Shown piece after piece: positions 7,775-17,358 of a stretch of DNA of 64,000 bases. This DNA comes from an uncultured Bacteroidota bacterium (lineage in GTDB: Bacteria; Bacteroidota; Bacteroidia; Chitinophagales; Saprospiraceae), in NCBI GenBank assembly GCA_937872515.1, contig CALMSX010000083.1, positions 1 to 64,000 of the forward strand, given 5' to 3'. The translations under genes were made by a program, and so were the position numbers. The first letter of the stretch is position 1. Every line of letters starts with the position of its first letter. The notes below the pieces were generated by a model. The model saw only the letters and a program-made list of their open reading frames with translations, did not search any database and had not been told where the DNA came from.

Positions 7775-7782
7775 CAAAATTA
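7775..7782 (-). promoter_or_regulatory. Bacteroidota -7 promoter element for rpsP
   Basis: TAATTTTG on the minus strand matches the Bacteroidota TAnnTTTG consensus and lies about 75 bases upstream of the rpsP ATG. Confidence 0.5.
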
Positions 7783-7806
7783 GTGTTTTTTATTGAGCTG
7801 TACAAG

Positions 7807-10095
7807 TTAAAATGAAAATTTCGCTGATAAGGCAGGCATTATCGGCAATTGGTTCACTCGGTTGTACCTCACTCTATCAAAATAGAATATGTTGGCCCTG
7901 TCGTAAGCATTGGTCACACTGGCATTGACTTCCAGACTTGAAAACTTGGAAAAATGGAAGGTTTTACTGATTGAAATATCCAATCTGTGGTAGTATGGAA
8001 GTCTTCCCCCGTTCCTGGTGGTAGAATATAAAATACCCACCTGATCAGGGTTCTCTGTTTGATAATCAGTCGAGGCGCCTTCTGTAAATTGAAGTTGGTT
8101 GTAAAAACCCTGGGTCTTGGTAAACGGAAATCCTGATCCCATATTCCATCTGATGCTCATCTGAAAGTCACCCTTCCTGTCGAAGTTATAACTGGCCATT
8201 GCATTCAAATTGTGTCTGCGGTCAAAAACGGTAGGATAGGTTTGTTGACCGTCAAATCGATTGACAAAGCCATAGGAATAGGCAAAAAACAAATTGTATT
8301 TAACCTCCTCAAATTTGGCCGACATATCGATTCCATATGCCTTGCCGGTTTCTACAGCGTAGTCAGACTGATCGATGGATGTCTTATTCCTGTTGACAAC
8401 GATCAGCTGATTGAAGTCTTTCAGGTAGGTTTCAATGTTTAATAATAAATTGTCCTTGAGGTCAATTTCTATTCCTCCAACAGCATGTCTGGCCAATTGT
8501 AGTTTATTGACAAGGTTTTTGCCATCCAATCCTCTGACTGATGATTCCGGACTGGTAAGGAAGCCATAAAACAGGTTAACCACATCTCTCTCATTGGAGG
8601 TACCCAAAACATTTTGAGAATACAAGCCTCCAGCTGCTTTGATCCTGATGGAATTGGTAATGTTGTATTTTAATCCAAATCTAGGCTCGGGTGAAAAGCG
8701 GGACTGGGATGCATAGTACATAAGTCTCACTGAGGGTTCAATTACCAAATTTCCCAAGGTTCGTCGGTACTTGCCATAGGAAGAGAATTCGGTTGTATTT
8801 TGTTCCTGGCTCAATGCTATGCCATAGGGGTTGGTAAAATCAAAATCGGTTTTCACAGCTCTTACATCGAAGCCGTATTTTATCTCACTCTTATTGCGGA
8901 AGATGGAAAAATCAACAGTGGCACCAAATTCGCGAATGCTTGAATTTCTGGCATCATCGGATTCTTTAATACCCAAATCATAGTTGGTGTAGCCAATGGT
9001 ACCCTTAATAATGATATCGCTGCTATTGGGTACCATGGTAAAATCGGCACCGACTCCGGTATTTTTCCAGCCGATATTGGCAACCAGTGGATTGTTGTAA
9101 CCGTCGGTAAAATTAAAGCCAAACAGGTTGAATTTAGATCCGTTGCCCGAAACAACTGATAGTTTTGAATAGATATCAGAAAAAGAAAAAGGCAAACCGA
9201 TTGAATCCACATCGCTGGCATAACCATAAAGTGATTTGGAAGTATTTTCAATCAATGATTTTTTACCTGTCACAACCAAAGAAGTGGAGCCTTTGCCTTG
9301 TTCAAATTTACTAAGGGGGGTTTCTATCAGGAGCTTGCCCATGAATGGACTGATGGAACTATAACCGCTCAATCTTGATTTGTTGGGTTCTCTGGTTTTA
9401 ATGTCAACGATGGCCGAAATCCTGCCCCCATATTCGGCGTTGAAACCTCCGGTAAAAACATCCACATTCCGAATCATTTCGGTCTCGAATACGGAGAAAA
9501 AGCCAAGACTGTGAAAAGGGTTGTAAATATTCAAACCATCCAACAAGATTTTATTTTGAACAGGTGAACCCCCTCGAATAAATATCTGACCGCCCTGGTC
9601 GCCTGTAGATACGATACCGGGTAGTATTTGCAGGTACTGCGCTATGTCGGCATCGCCTCCAATTGAAGGCAGGGACTTAATCTGTTTTGGGGTAACGGCA
9701 ATTTTTGAAACCTGAACCTCAGATTTTGATCGCTCTTTGCTGGCAGAAATTTTTACCTCTCCCAACAATACTCCACCAGATTTTAAATACAGATTGCGTG
9801 AAATAATTTCATTTTTCGTAACCTTAATTTCTGATCGAACTGAATCGTAGCCTATGTAGGTCGACAATAGGTAGTAGTTACCTGCAGGAATATCACTTAG
9901 GTTGTAAAATCCATTGGCATCGCTGGTTGTTCCAAAATTGGTACCACTTAGGTACACATTGGCATAAATAACGGGCTGACCGTTATCAGCATCATAAATA
10001 TAACCTCTGATGGTCGCCTTTTGTGCCTGAAGATCGGCCGATATGATTGGAGATAATGCAAGTAAAAGCCAAAATAATAATCTCACTCTATTCAA
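7807..10095 (-). CDS. TonB-dependent outer membrane receptor with carboxypeptidase-like N-terminal domain
   Basis: Residues 1-25 are a signal peptide. Residues about 27-110 are a carboxypeptidase-regulatory-like beta-sandwich (IRGYIYDADNGQPVIYANVYL). About 130-240 form the plug domain (LPGIVSTGDQGGQIFIRGG, LLDGLNIYNPFHSLGFFS, GGFNAEYGGRISAIVDI). The rest is a beta-barrel ending in aromatic Phe (AKFSF). At 762 residues it is shorter than SusC proteins and has no SusD partner beside it. The class imports metal chelates, vitamins or small oligomers with TonB energy; the substrate here is unknown. It lies between lepA and rpsP on the same strand with clear gaps, so it is probably transcribed alone. 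Confidence 0.9.
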   Translation of the reverse strand: MNRVRLLFWLLLALSPIISADLQAQKATIRGYIYDADNGQPVIYANVYLSGTNFGTTSDANGFYNLSDIPAGNYYLLSTYIGYDSVRSEIKVTKNEIISRNLYLKSGGVLLGEVKISASKERSKSEVQVSKIAVTPKQIKSLPSIGGDADIAQYLQILPGIVSTGDQGGQIFIRGGSPVQNKILLDGLNIYNPFHSLGFFSVFETEMIRNVDVFTGGFNAEYGGRISAIVDIKTREPNKSRLSGYSSISPFMGKLLIETPLSKFEQGKGSTSLVVTGKKSLIENTSKSLYGYASDVDSIGLPFSFSDIYSKLSVVSGNGSKFNLFGFNFTDGYNNPLVANIGWKNTGVGADFTMVPNSSDIIIKGTIGYTNYDLGIKESDDARNSSIREFGATVDFSIFRNKSEIKYGFDVRAVKTDFDFTNPYGIALSQEQNTTEFSSYGKYRRTLGNLVIEPSVRLMYYASQSRFSPEPRFGLKYNITNSIRIKAAGGLYSQNVLGTSNERDVVNLFYGFLTSPESSVRGLDGKNLVNKLQLARHAVGGIEIDLKDNLLLNIETYLKDFNQLIVVNRNKTSIDQSDYAVETGKAYGIDMSAKFEEVKYNLFFAYSYGFVNRFDGQQTYPTVFDRRHNLNAMASYNFDRKGDFQMSIRWNMGSGFPFTKTQGFYNQLQFTEGASTDYQTENPDQVGILYSTTRNGGRLPYYHRLDISISKTFHFSKFSSLEVNASVTNAYDRANIFYFDRVRYNRVNQLPIMPALSAKFSF

Positions 10096-10170
10096 TTTAA
10101 TGGTAAAATTAGTTTTTTAAAACAGATCGGTTTTTAGCATTGTTGAATTGTAATTGTGGCCGACAAATAT

Positions 10171-11961
10171 TTAGTCAAGCTTTAATACATCGAGGAAGGC
10201 TCTTTGGGGTACTTCCACATTGCCAATTTGTCTCATCTTTTTCTTTCCTTTTTTCTGTTTTTCAAGCAGCTTGCGCTTCCTGGTAATATCCCCACCATAA
10301 CATTTGGCGGTTACATCTTTTCGGAGGGCAGAAATGGTTTCACGGGCAATGATTTTTGCTCCTATAGAAGCCTGGATGGCAATCATAAACTGTTGTCTGG
10401 GAAGCAGTTCTTTCAGTTTTTCGCAAATCTTACGACCCAGGGATTCCGCCTTTGTTTTGTGTACCAGAGAGGATAATGCATCCACCGGTTCTCCATTCAG
10501 ACGGATATCCATCTTTACCAAATCAGAAGCACGGTATTCCAAAGGATAGTAGTCAAATGAGGCATACCCCCTCGATACAGACTTTAAGCGATCATAGAAG
10601 TCGAAAACGATTTCTGCCAACGGCAGTTCAAAAGTCAACTCTACCCTTTCCTGGGTGAGGTAGTGCTGTTTGGTAAGGTTTCCCCTTTTTTCCATACATA
10701 GGGTCATGATGGCCCCAATGTATTCTGGCTTGGTAATGATTTGTGCCTTGATGTAGGGCTCCTCTACCCTCTCCAGCAACGTGGGATCAGGAAGGTCGTT
10801 GGGAGTATGAATGACTAATTTTTCTCCCTTTTTATCGTAAGCCACATAGGATACGTTGGGTACAGTGGTAATGACTTCCTGATCAAATTCTCTTGATAAT
10901 CGCTCCTGGATGATTTCCAGGTGAAGCATACCCAGGAAGCCGCACCTGAACCCAAAGCCAAGGGCTATGGATGTCTCCGGCTCAAAGACGAGGGACGCAT
11001 CATTGAGTTGTAATTTTTCCAAACTATCTCTCAGGTCTTCGAAGTCTTCATTTTCGATGGGATAGATCCCCGCAAATACCATGGGTTTTACGTCCTCAAA
11101 ACCGTGGATAGCGGATTCACAGGGATAATTAACGGTGGTGATGGTATCACCGACTTTAATTTCTTTCGATTCTTTGATGCCTGTGATGATATAGCCTACG
11201 TTGCCTGCTTCCAGTTCTGTTTTAGGCACCTGGTTCATCTGCAGGATACCTATTTCCTCAGCCTCGTATTCTTTGCCTGTATTGACAAACCTTACTTTAT
11301 CCCCTTTTTTCAATTTTCCATTAAGAATCCGGAAATAAGCCACAACCCCTCTGAAAGGATTGAACATGGAGTCAAAAATGAGTGCCTGCAAAGGGGCTTC
11401 TGTGTCGCCTTTCGGCGAAGGAATTCTGGAAACAATGGCCGCCAGAATATCTTCAACACCAATGCCTGTTTTGCCGGAAGCAAGAATGATATCTTCTTTT
11501 TTACAACCAATCAATTCAATTACCTGATCAGAAACTTCGTCGATCATGGCAGATTCCATATCCACTTTGTTGAGAATAGGAATGATTTCAAGATCATGCT
11601 CTATAGCCAGATAAAGATTGGATATGGTTTGGGCCTGGATTCCCTGAGAGGCATCTACCAACAAAAGAGCACCCTCACAAGCAGCAATAGACCTTGACAC
11701 TTCATAGGAAAAATCAACGTGGCCTGGCGTATCAATCATATTAAATGTATACTTTACCCCATCCGTATGGGTGTAATACATTTGTATGGCATGACTCTTT
11801 ATGGTGATGCCTCTTTCCCTTTCCAAATCCATATTGTCGAGCGCCTGGTGAACCATATCCCTTTCTGAGATGGTTTTGGTGAATTCCAGCAGCCTGTCAG
11901 ATAAGGTACTCTTACCGTGATCAATATGGGCAATTACGCAAAAGTTTCTGATGTTTTTCAT
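10171..11961 (-). CDS. lepA: Elongation factor 4 (LepA)
   Basis: A 596-residue translational GTPase starting [20 protein letters not shown] (G1 loop), with DTPGHVDF (G3) and NKVD (G4), EF-G-like domains II, III and V, and the LepA-specific C-terminal domain ([20 protein letters not shown]). It back-translocates or remodels stalled ribosomes. An upstream ATG at 12009 would add 16 residues, but a perfect -7 element TATCTTTG sits at 11968-11975, inside that extension and six bases before the ATG at 11961. The shorter start also matches the usual family length. The transcript is therefore probably leaderless or nearly so. Confidence 0.97.
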   Translation of the reverse strand: MKNIRNFCVIAHIDHGKSTLSDRLLEFTKTISERDMVHQALDNMDLERERGITIKSHAIQMYYTHTDGVKYTFNMIDTPGHVDFSYEVSRSIAACEGALLLVDASQGIQAQTISNLYLAIEHDLEIIPILNKVDMESAMIDEVSDQVIELIGCKKEDIILASGKTGIGVEDILAAIVSRIPSPKGDTEAPLQALIFDSMFNPFRGVVAYFRILNGKLKKGDKVRFVNTGKEYEAEEIGILQMNQVPKTELEAGNVGYIITGIKESKEIKVGDTITTVNYPCESAIHGFEDVKPMVFAGIYPIENEDFEDLRDSLEKLQLNDASLVFEPETSIALGFGFRCGFLGMLHLEIIQERLSREFDQEVITTVPNVSYVAYDKKGEKLVIHTPNDLPDPTLLERVEEPYIKAQIITKPEYIGAIMTLCMEKRGNLTKQHYLTQERVELTFELPLAEIVFDFYDRLKSVSRGYASFDYYPLEYRASDLVKMDIRLNGEPVDALSSLVHKTKAESLGRKICEKLKELLPRQQFMIAIQASIGAKIIARETISALRKDVTAKCYGGDITRKRKLLEKQKKGKKKMRQIGNVEVPQRAFLDVLKLD

Positions 11962-11967
11962 GGGCCG

Positions 11968-11975
11968 CAAAGATA
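11968..11975 (-). promoter_or_regulatory. -7 promoter element of lepA, immediately before the start codon
   Basis: TATCTTTG (minus strand) followed by CGGCCC and then ATG. Transcription normally begins about 5-8 bases after this element, so the start site should fall at or next to the A of the ATG. It also decides the start codon of lepA. Confidence 0.65.
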
Positions 11976-12216
11976 CATTTTTTCCTGCCATTGTAGGTGC
12001 AAGTTTCAAACTTTATGTTTAGGCTAATTTCAATTGTGAAACCTTTTTATAATTGTTTTAATAGATTGATAGGTATATAGTTACGCATAACGTTGTCTTT
12101 AATGCGACAATGTTTCAAATTAGAATTTGTTTTCAATATTTGTTGCAACAAGCAATTGATAAAGTTTATAAATTTACGCCATCTAGGTTATACTTATTAG
12201 GTTAAACAAAATTTTT

Positions 12217-15200
12217 ATGATCAAAGTCTTACAAAATCCATTTTTTATTCTTTGCGCTATCCTTTTACTTTTGGCAAACTCAAGTTCCCATCCTACTAAC
12301 AGTGGTGGGTATACCGGGGCTCCAGGCGACAGTGTGTGCTCCACATGTCACTCTAGCGCCAATCCAAATTTTACAGGACAAATTACCATTGATGGAGTAC
12401 CGGCAAGCATTTCGGCTGGTCAATTGTATCAAATAACGGTAACAGTAACCAATCCGGGGCTCAATCAAAATGAAGCCGGTTTTCAGATTGTGGCTTTAAA
12501 TGCTTCAAATACAAATGCGGGCAATTTTACCAACCCTTCTGCAGCGTCTTCAGTAAAAACATCTGCGGGTAAAAAATATTTTGGTCACGCTCCTTCGGTA
12601 CCATTTATGGGACTATCTGAATTGACCTGGACGGTTGATTGGACAGCACCAGCAACAGGGTCGGGAGATATCACTTTTTATGGTGGCTCTGTTTTAGCCA
12701 ACGGCAATGGCAGCAGTTCGAATGACAAGTTTGTTACAACAGAAACATCAGGAACGCTGATAAGTGCTCCTACCCCTCTATCTGTAACACTTTCCAATGT
12801 GCAAAACGCCAGCTGCAATGGCCTTGCAGACGGAACTGCAACGGCTGTACCGACTGGAGGAACCCCCAATTATTCCTATTCATGGAACAACGGGGAAACC
12901 ACTCAGACGGCCACTGAGCTACCCGCAGGATTGGCCAGAGTGACTGTTACTGACAATGCAGGTGGCACCAGCACAGCCTCCGTCAATATTACCCAGCCCT
13001 CTGCAATCAACATCACGATTCAAAATAAACAAAATCCCAGCTGTTTTAACACTCCCAACGGCAGCATATCTGTTTCAGCATCCGGTGGAAATGGCGGATT
13101 TTTTTATGATTGGTCCAATGGTTTCTCCGGAGCAAACATTAGTGGATTAACGCCGGGCAATTACACCGTAACTGCCACAGATATCAAAGGATGTGAGGCC
13201 ATTAAAGAAGTGCAGCTTACAGGCTCTCCTGCCATTCAGGTGGTCAGCGCCTTTATAACCAATGTTTCCTGTTTTGGGGGAAATAATGGAATTATTGACT
13301 TAACTGCATCCGGGGGAACCGGAAGCCTGGATATTGTTTGGTCAAATGGTCAAAATGGAGGATACAATTCCAATTTGACTTCCGGTAATTATGCAGCCAC
13401 GATAACAGATGACAATAACTGTCAATTGGAAGTAGATTACAATGTGAATCAGCCACAGCAAGTGGGTGGTAACATAGTTCAGACAACTCCCATTGCATGT
13501 CCCGGAGGTAGCAATGGTGTAGCTTTGGCAACAGGAAGTGGTGGTGTTGGTCCTTATACCTTTGTTTGGTCAACCGGTGCCACTACGGCCAGTGCATCCA
13601 ATCTTGCTGCCGGCACTTATACCGTGACGATTACAGATAAAAATATTTGTACGACTACACGCCAGATAACCTTAAACAATCCTGCAGGCATGTCAATTAC
13701 AACAGCTGCCAGCACCAACGCCAGTTGTCTTGGGGTAGCCAATGGATCTGCTACCATTGCCGTGACAGGTGGTACCGGACCCTACTCAGTAATGTGGGCA
13801 ACAGGGGCAACAGGGCTGACATTAAACAATGTTACAAGTGGATCTTATGCTTGTACGGTTACAGACAGTAAACAGTGCACAGCGGTTTCAGCGGTGAGCA
13901 TTGGCAGCAACCAACAGGCCACTTTGGCCCTGGTTTCAACCACACCTCCCACTTGCAATGGCCTAAGCAATGGCAGCATCACCATAGAGGCCATCAATGC
14001 AGCGGGTTACACAGTTAGCTGGTCAAATAATGGTGCGGGCTTAGTGATCAATCAATTGACCGCAGGTACCTACACAGCGCAGGCTGCTAATGGGAATGGC
14101 TGTCTTTCCAACCCACTTGAAGTACAACTAATGCAACCGGAGGCCATTGCCGAAGATACAGCTTTTGTCAATAATATTAGCTGTGCGGGTCAGGTAGATG
14201 GAAGTATTGAAGTATTGTATGCAGGAGGAACAGGAACGCTTAACTATGCGTGGTCTAATGACAGCATCGGTGCCAAAATAGACTCTCTTTCTGCGGGATT
14301 ATACAATTTGACCATTACCGATAACAATGGATGTGTGGATACTGCCTTGTATTCCATTTTAGAACCAGCTGCTATTTCTGTTGATAGCTTTGTATTGACA
14401 TCTCCCACTTGTTACAACTCAGAAAATGGTGGACTGGTAATTTATGTTTCGGGTGGAACTGACACCCTGATTTATAACTGGACTAACGGTTTAGTAGGTG
14501 ATACCTTAAGTGGTTTGGCCAGTGGAGCCTATACTTATAACATTGAAGATGGAAATGGCTGCTTGCTTTCAGATACGCTGGTTTTAAATGGTCCTGCTGT
14601 TTTTGCACCCAATGACACCATTACCAATACCTCTATTCCGGGAGCCAATGATGGACAAATAACAACATCCTTTACAGGAGGATCTGCACCCTATTCTTAT
14701 TTATGGTCAACTGGAGATACTTTGTCAGCAATCGATAGCCTTGCCGAAGGATTATACTCTTTAACTCTAACAGATAGCCTTGGTTGCAATCAGGTATTCC
14801 AGTTTAATGTTCAAAGTGGAGATTGTGCCTTGGCGGTTGATTATCAAACCACTCCAGCTTCCTGTTTTGGGGCAGCTGATGGTGAGGTCCAATTAAATGT
14901 TAGCAACGGAACGGCTCCTTTTACTGTCAATAACCCTGTTTCCGGCCTTGCTGCTGGTACCTATAATTACATTGTAACAGATTCATTGGGTTGTAATTTT
15001 GCCATAAATGATGTTGTCATTTCACAGCCGTCAGCTTTGTCAATTACAATAGATTCTATTACAAACGCCAGTGGACCTACCATCAAAGACGGTCAAATTT
15101 TGGTTTCGGTGGCTGGGGGCACCTTACAATATCAATACCTTTGGTTAGATAGCAATGAAGTAGTAATTAGTACTTCTGAAGACCTCTCCGGGGCTTTACC

Positions 15201-15534
15201 AGGCCAATACTACCTGGTAGTCACCGATCAAAATGGTTGTGCCCTGGTAACTGACACCCTGGTAATCAGCTTTATCTCTGCTGTTGGCGAAACTGAGGAA
15301 ACGAGAGGTTCTGTCATACCCAATCCATTTATTTCCCAAATGGTTATTAAATCAGGAAATGAAACAACAAAGCTCGACATCTTTACTTCTGAGGGTAAAA
15401 AAATTGTGGCATTACCATTTGAAAGCCAAATAGATATCATCCTCCCGACCAATGATTGGACCCCGGGTTTGTACCTTGTCAGATTAACCAATTTGAAGGG
15501 AAGAGTTCAGACATTTAAGGTCATAAAACAATAA
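12217..15534 (+). CDS. Giant T9SS surface protein: CXXCH/Reelin-like N-terminus plus about 11 SprB repeats
   Basis: A signal peptide (1-24) is followed by GGYTGAPGDSVCSTCHSS, a CXXCH haem-binding-type motif at the start of a choice-of-anchor V (Reelin-like) domain (about 25-185). From about 190 to 1010 come 11 tandem units of about 70 residues of the SprB type, each with the pattern C-G-x-x-x-G, a GGT-x-x-Y-x-W-S-x-G core and a GxYxxTxTDxxGC end. The last 80 residues are a T9SS type A sorting domain (SVIPNPFISQMVIKSG ... GLYLVRLTN). SprB-type repeats are known from the gliding adhesin of Flavobacterium. The product should be secreted and anchored at the cell surface as an adhesin-like filament. 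A strong terminator follows. Whether haem is really bound is not known. Confidence 0.88.
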   Translation: MIKVLQNPFFILCAILLLLANSSSHPTNSGGYTGAPGDSVCSTCHSSANPNFTGQITIDGVPASISAGQLYQITVTVTNPGLNQNEAGFQIVALNASNTNAGNFTNPSAASSVKTSAGKKYFGHAPSVPFMGLSELTWTVDWTAPATGSGDITFYGGSVLANGNGSSSNDKFVTTETSGTLISAPTPLSVTLSNVQNASCNGLADGTATAVPTGGTPNYSYSWNNGETTQTATELPAGLARVTVTDNAGGTSTASVNITQPSAINITIQNKQNPSCFNTPNGSISVSASGGNGGFFYDWSNGFSGANISGLTPGNYTVTATDIKGCEAIKEVQLTGSPAIQVVSAFITNVSCFGGNNGIIDLTASGGTGSLDIVWSNGQNGGYNSNLTSGNYAATITDDNNCQLEVDYNVNQPQQVGGNIVQTTPIACPGGSNGVALATGSGGVGPYTFVWSTGATTASASNLAAGTYTVTITDKNICTTTRQITLNNPAGMSITTAASTNASCLGVANGSATIAVTGGTGPYSVMWATGATGLTLNNVTSGSYACTVTDSKQCTAVSAVSIGSNQQATLALVSTTPPTCNGLSNGSITIEAINAAGYTVSWSNNGAGLVINQLTAGTYTAQAANGNGCLSNPLEVQLMQPEAIAEDTAFVNNISCAGQVDGSIEVLYAGGTGTLNYAWSNDSIGAKIDSLSAGLYNLTITDNNGCVDTALYSILEPAAISVDSFVLTSPTCYNSENGGLVIYVSGGTDTLIYNWTNGLVGDTLSGLASGAYTYNIEDGNGCLLSDTLVLNGPAVFAPNDTITNTSIPGANDGQITTSFTGGSAPYSYLWSTGDTLSAIDSLAEGLYSLTLTDSLGCNQVFQFNVQSGDCALAVDYQTTPASCFGAADGEVQLNVSNGTAPFTVNNPVSGLAAGTYNYIVTDSLGCNFAINDVVISQPSALSITIDSITNASGPTIKDGQILVSVAGGTLQYQYLWLDSNEVVISTSEDLSGALPGQYYLVVTDQNGCALVTDTLVISFISAVGETEETRGSVIPNPFISQMVIKSGNETTKLDIFTSEGKKIVALPFESQIDIILPTNDWTPGLYLVRLTNLKGRVQTFKVIKQ

Positions 15535-15544
15535 AAATATAAAA

Positions 15545-15590
15545 GCCCTGCTTCTCCGATCTAAATTATAGGTTGGAGAAGCGGTTTTTT
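15545..15590 (+). terminator. Intrinsic terminator after the SprB-repeat gene
   Basis: Perfect 8-bp stem GCTTCTCC / GGAGAAGC (15550-15557 and 15575-15582), loop of 17 bases, then GG and six T. It lies 15 bases after the stop codon. Confidence 0.85.
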
Positions 15591-15621
15591 GTGTGTAATT
15601 TTGAAGTGCTAATACTTCAGT

Positions 15622-16041
15622 ATGTACACCCACAATTTTGCCAAACGAATCAGGTACGGAGAGACCGATCAAATGGGTTACTTGTATTACGGTAACTACG
15701 CCCTTTTGTATGAGATAGGCAGATCTGAAGCCATTAGATCATTGGGCATCAGCTACAAACAAATGGAATCAGACCTCAAAATCATGATGCCGGTCATCTC
15801 TGTTGAATCCAGGTACCTGGCTCCTCTTACTTATGATGATCAGATCAATATCCGCACTATTTTGAAAGAATTGCCCGGTAAATTGATCCACTTTTATCAC
15901 GAAATTTTTAATGGAGATGGCCAACTTTGCCACAAAGCAGAGGTGAAACTATTTTTTATTGACATGGAAACCCAACGCAGGGTTTCTGCTCCTTCTTTTT
16001 TAGTGGATAAACTAAAACCCAGCTTTGATAAACAAAATTAA
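15622..16041 (+). CDS. YbgC-like acyl-CoA thioesterase (hotdog fold)
   Basis: The 139 residues form a single hotdog domain with the signature RIRYGETDQMGYLYYGNYAL, where the Asp is the catalytic residue of the 4-hydroxybenzoyl-CoA thioesterase/YbgC family. Length matches the family (about 130-150). It hydrolyses acyl-CoA thioesters in the cytosol; in proteobacteria YbgC is linked to the Tol-Pal system, but no tol genes are nearby here. Its 3' end overlaps the next gene by 17 bases, so the two are translationally coupled. Substrate chain length cannot be read from the sequence. Confidence 0.9.
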   Translation: MYTHNFAKRIRYGETDQMGYLYYGNYALLYEIGRSEAIRSLGISYKQMESDLKIMMPVISVESRYLAPLTYDDQINIRTILKELPGKLIHFYHEIFNGDGQLCHKAEVKLFFIDMETQRRVSAPSFLVDKLKPSFDKQN

Positions 16042-17005
16042 ACAACAGATCATTAACTGGGATAAGCATGAAAAAGTGCGCCAGCTGATTGATTGGAGTA
16101 AACAATACCATTTTCCCGGATCAGGTGGAGTTGCTGTATTTGATGTAGTGCAATTTATTTATTACGAGACCCAAAAGGACAGCATTGTTACCAGGGCCAA
16201 TTCAATAGCCTTCAGCTTGTTTTTGTCCATTTTTCCATTTATAATATTTTTATTTACTTTGTTGCCTTACCTGCCTTTTACGGCAGATTATACCAACATG
16301 ATCTCCATTTCTACAGCCAAGTTACTGCCCAAAACTGCCCATGACTATCTCATGAACATTATTGTGGATATAACCCATATAAGGCGGGATGGCCTTCTTT
16401 CATTGGGTTTTTTCTTTGCCCTGTTTTTTTCATCCAATGGCATGCTAACCCTGATGCACGGCTTCGATAAAACTTACAAAGCCAGTTTTAGAAACCGGTC
16501 TATATTTTTGAAACAAGGCATTGCCCTTTTGTTGACCGGATTATTGGGTATTTTATTATTGCTTTCTATAGTCCTGCTAATCATGGGTGAGGACTTTTTT
16601 GGTCTGGTTCAAGATGTTGTTCACAATGACAAGCTTACCCTTATCCTTTATAACGTAATAAGATGGGTATCCGCTTTTACCATGTTGTACATTGGCATCA
16701 ACATTATCTATTATTTCGGCCCATCCTTAAGAAAACGACTGCCTTTTATCAATCCGGGCTGCATTGTTGCCAGCCTGCTTTCTTTGCTGAGTTCATTTTT
16801 ATTTGCCTTTTTTGTTAATAGTTTTGGACAATACAACCAATTGTATGGCTCTATTGGTGCCTTGATAGTGGTTTTGTTATGGCTGAAAATCAATGCATTT
16901 ATCCTTCTGGCCGGCTTTGAACTCAACGCCGCCATTGTTGTCAATCGCGATTTAAAACTGGCAAATCTACTGGCAGAGCAAGCCAAATTGAATAAAACTT
17001 TATAA
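16025..17005 (+). CDS. YihY/BrkB family inner membrane protein
   Basis: A 326-residue polytopic membrane protein with six helices at about 55-85, 120-145, 160-190, 210-235, 240-265 and 270-300. It carries family motifs such as NSIAFSLFLSIFPFIIF and the C-terminal YGSIGALIVVLLWLKINAFI. The family was once annotated as ribonuclease BN, which is wrong; some members act in lipid transport across the envelope. It starts at a TTG at 16025, overlapping the thioesterase gene by 17 bases, so it is the second gene of a two-gene operon. Function here is unassigned beyond the family. Confidence 0.9.
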   Translation: MINKIKQQIINWDKHEKVRQLIDWSKQYHFPGSGGVAVFDVVQFIYYETQKDSIVTRANSIAFSLFLSIFPFIIFLFTLLPYLPFTADYTNMISISTAKLLPKTAHDYLMNIIVDITHIRRDGLLSLGFFFALFFSSNGMLTLMHGFDKTYKASFRNRSIFLKQGIALLLTGLLGILLLLSIVLLIMGEDFFGLVQDVVHNDKLTLILYNVIRWVSAFTMLYIGINIIYYFGPSLRKRLPFINPGCIVASLLSLLSSFLFAFFVNSFGQYNQLYGSIGALIVVLLWLKINAFILLAGFELNAAIVVNRDLKLANLLAEQAKLNKTL

Positions 17006-17066
17006 CAAATGACGAAAGCAAGGGGGTAAATTTGACCTTAATCAGCACTCATTTTTCAACTTTGGA

Positions 17067-17097
17067 TTTGAAAAATCGGTTTTTTTTTCTATCTTGT
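17067..17097 (+). promoter_or_regulatory. Putative promoter of the 43-residue membrane protein gene
   Basis: TTTG at 17067-17070, then 19 bases, then TATCTTGT at 17090-17097, one mismatch from TAnnTTTG. The small gene starts 20 bases later. Confidence 0.4.
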
Positions 17098-17117
17098 GAC
17101 CGACAAAATTACCAAAT

Positions 17118-17249
17118 ATGACAAAGCTTAAAAGATCTGCACAGAACGTTGAATCAAAGGCGCAGGAGAAAAAGTTCTTGGTTATCAGTTTGATAGTTAC
17201 AGCCTTACTTTTGACGATGCTGTATTTTGTTTTTAGAAATGCATTCTAA
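17118..17249 (+). CDS. Small single-pass membrane protein (43 aa)
   Basis: A 43-codon ORF starting MTKLKRSAQNVESKAQEKKF and continuing with one hydrophobic helix (FLVISLIVTALLLTMLYFVF) before ending RNAF. The basic, positively charged N-terminus puts it inside the cytosol and the short tail outside. It has a promoter-like TTTG-N19-TATCTTGT just upstream and a hairpin about 30 bases downstream, and the gap it fills would otherwise be empty. I do not recognise a named family. Its size and layout resemble small accessory membrane subunits, but no partner is evident. Confidence 0.65.
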   Translation: MTKLKRSAQNVESKAQEKKFLVISLIVTALLLTMLYFVFRNAF

Positions 17250-17278
17250 CAGAGTTCTTTCTGTTTAAATTTCATGTT

Positions 17279-17301
17279 CCAGTCAGTCTTTTACTGGCTG
17301 G
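17279..17301 (+). terminator. Weak terminator-like hairpin after the small membrane protein gene
   Basis: CCAGTCAGT / ACTGGCTGG, nine pairs including one G-U, loop CTTTT. The following ATTATCTTTG is a poor T run, so termination would be weak. Confidence 0.4.
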
Positions 17302-17358
17302 ATTATCTTTGTATTTACAACCAATTTTTCGCTGCATTGTTATTTTCCAAAACAATGT

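Noticed and set aside
11962..12009. 16-residue upstream extension of lepA
   Set aside because: The -7 promoter element at 11968-11975 lies inside it, and the shorter form has the family length.
12780..15250. Tandem DNA repeats as a possible CRISPR or satellite
   Set aside because: Periodicity of about 210 bases comes from SprB protein repeats; the DNA is too divergent and lies within an open frame.
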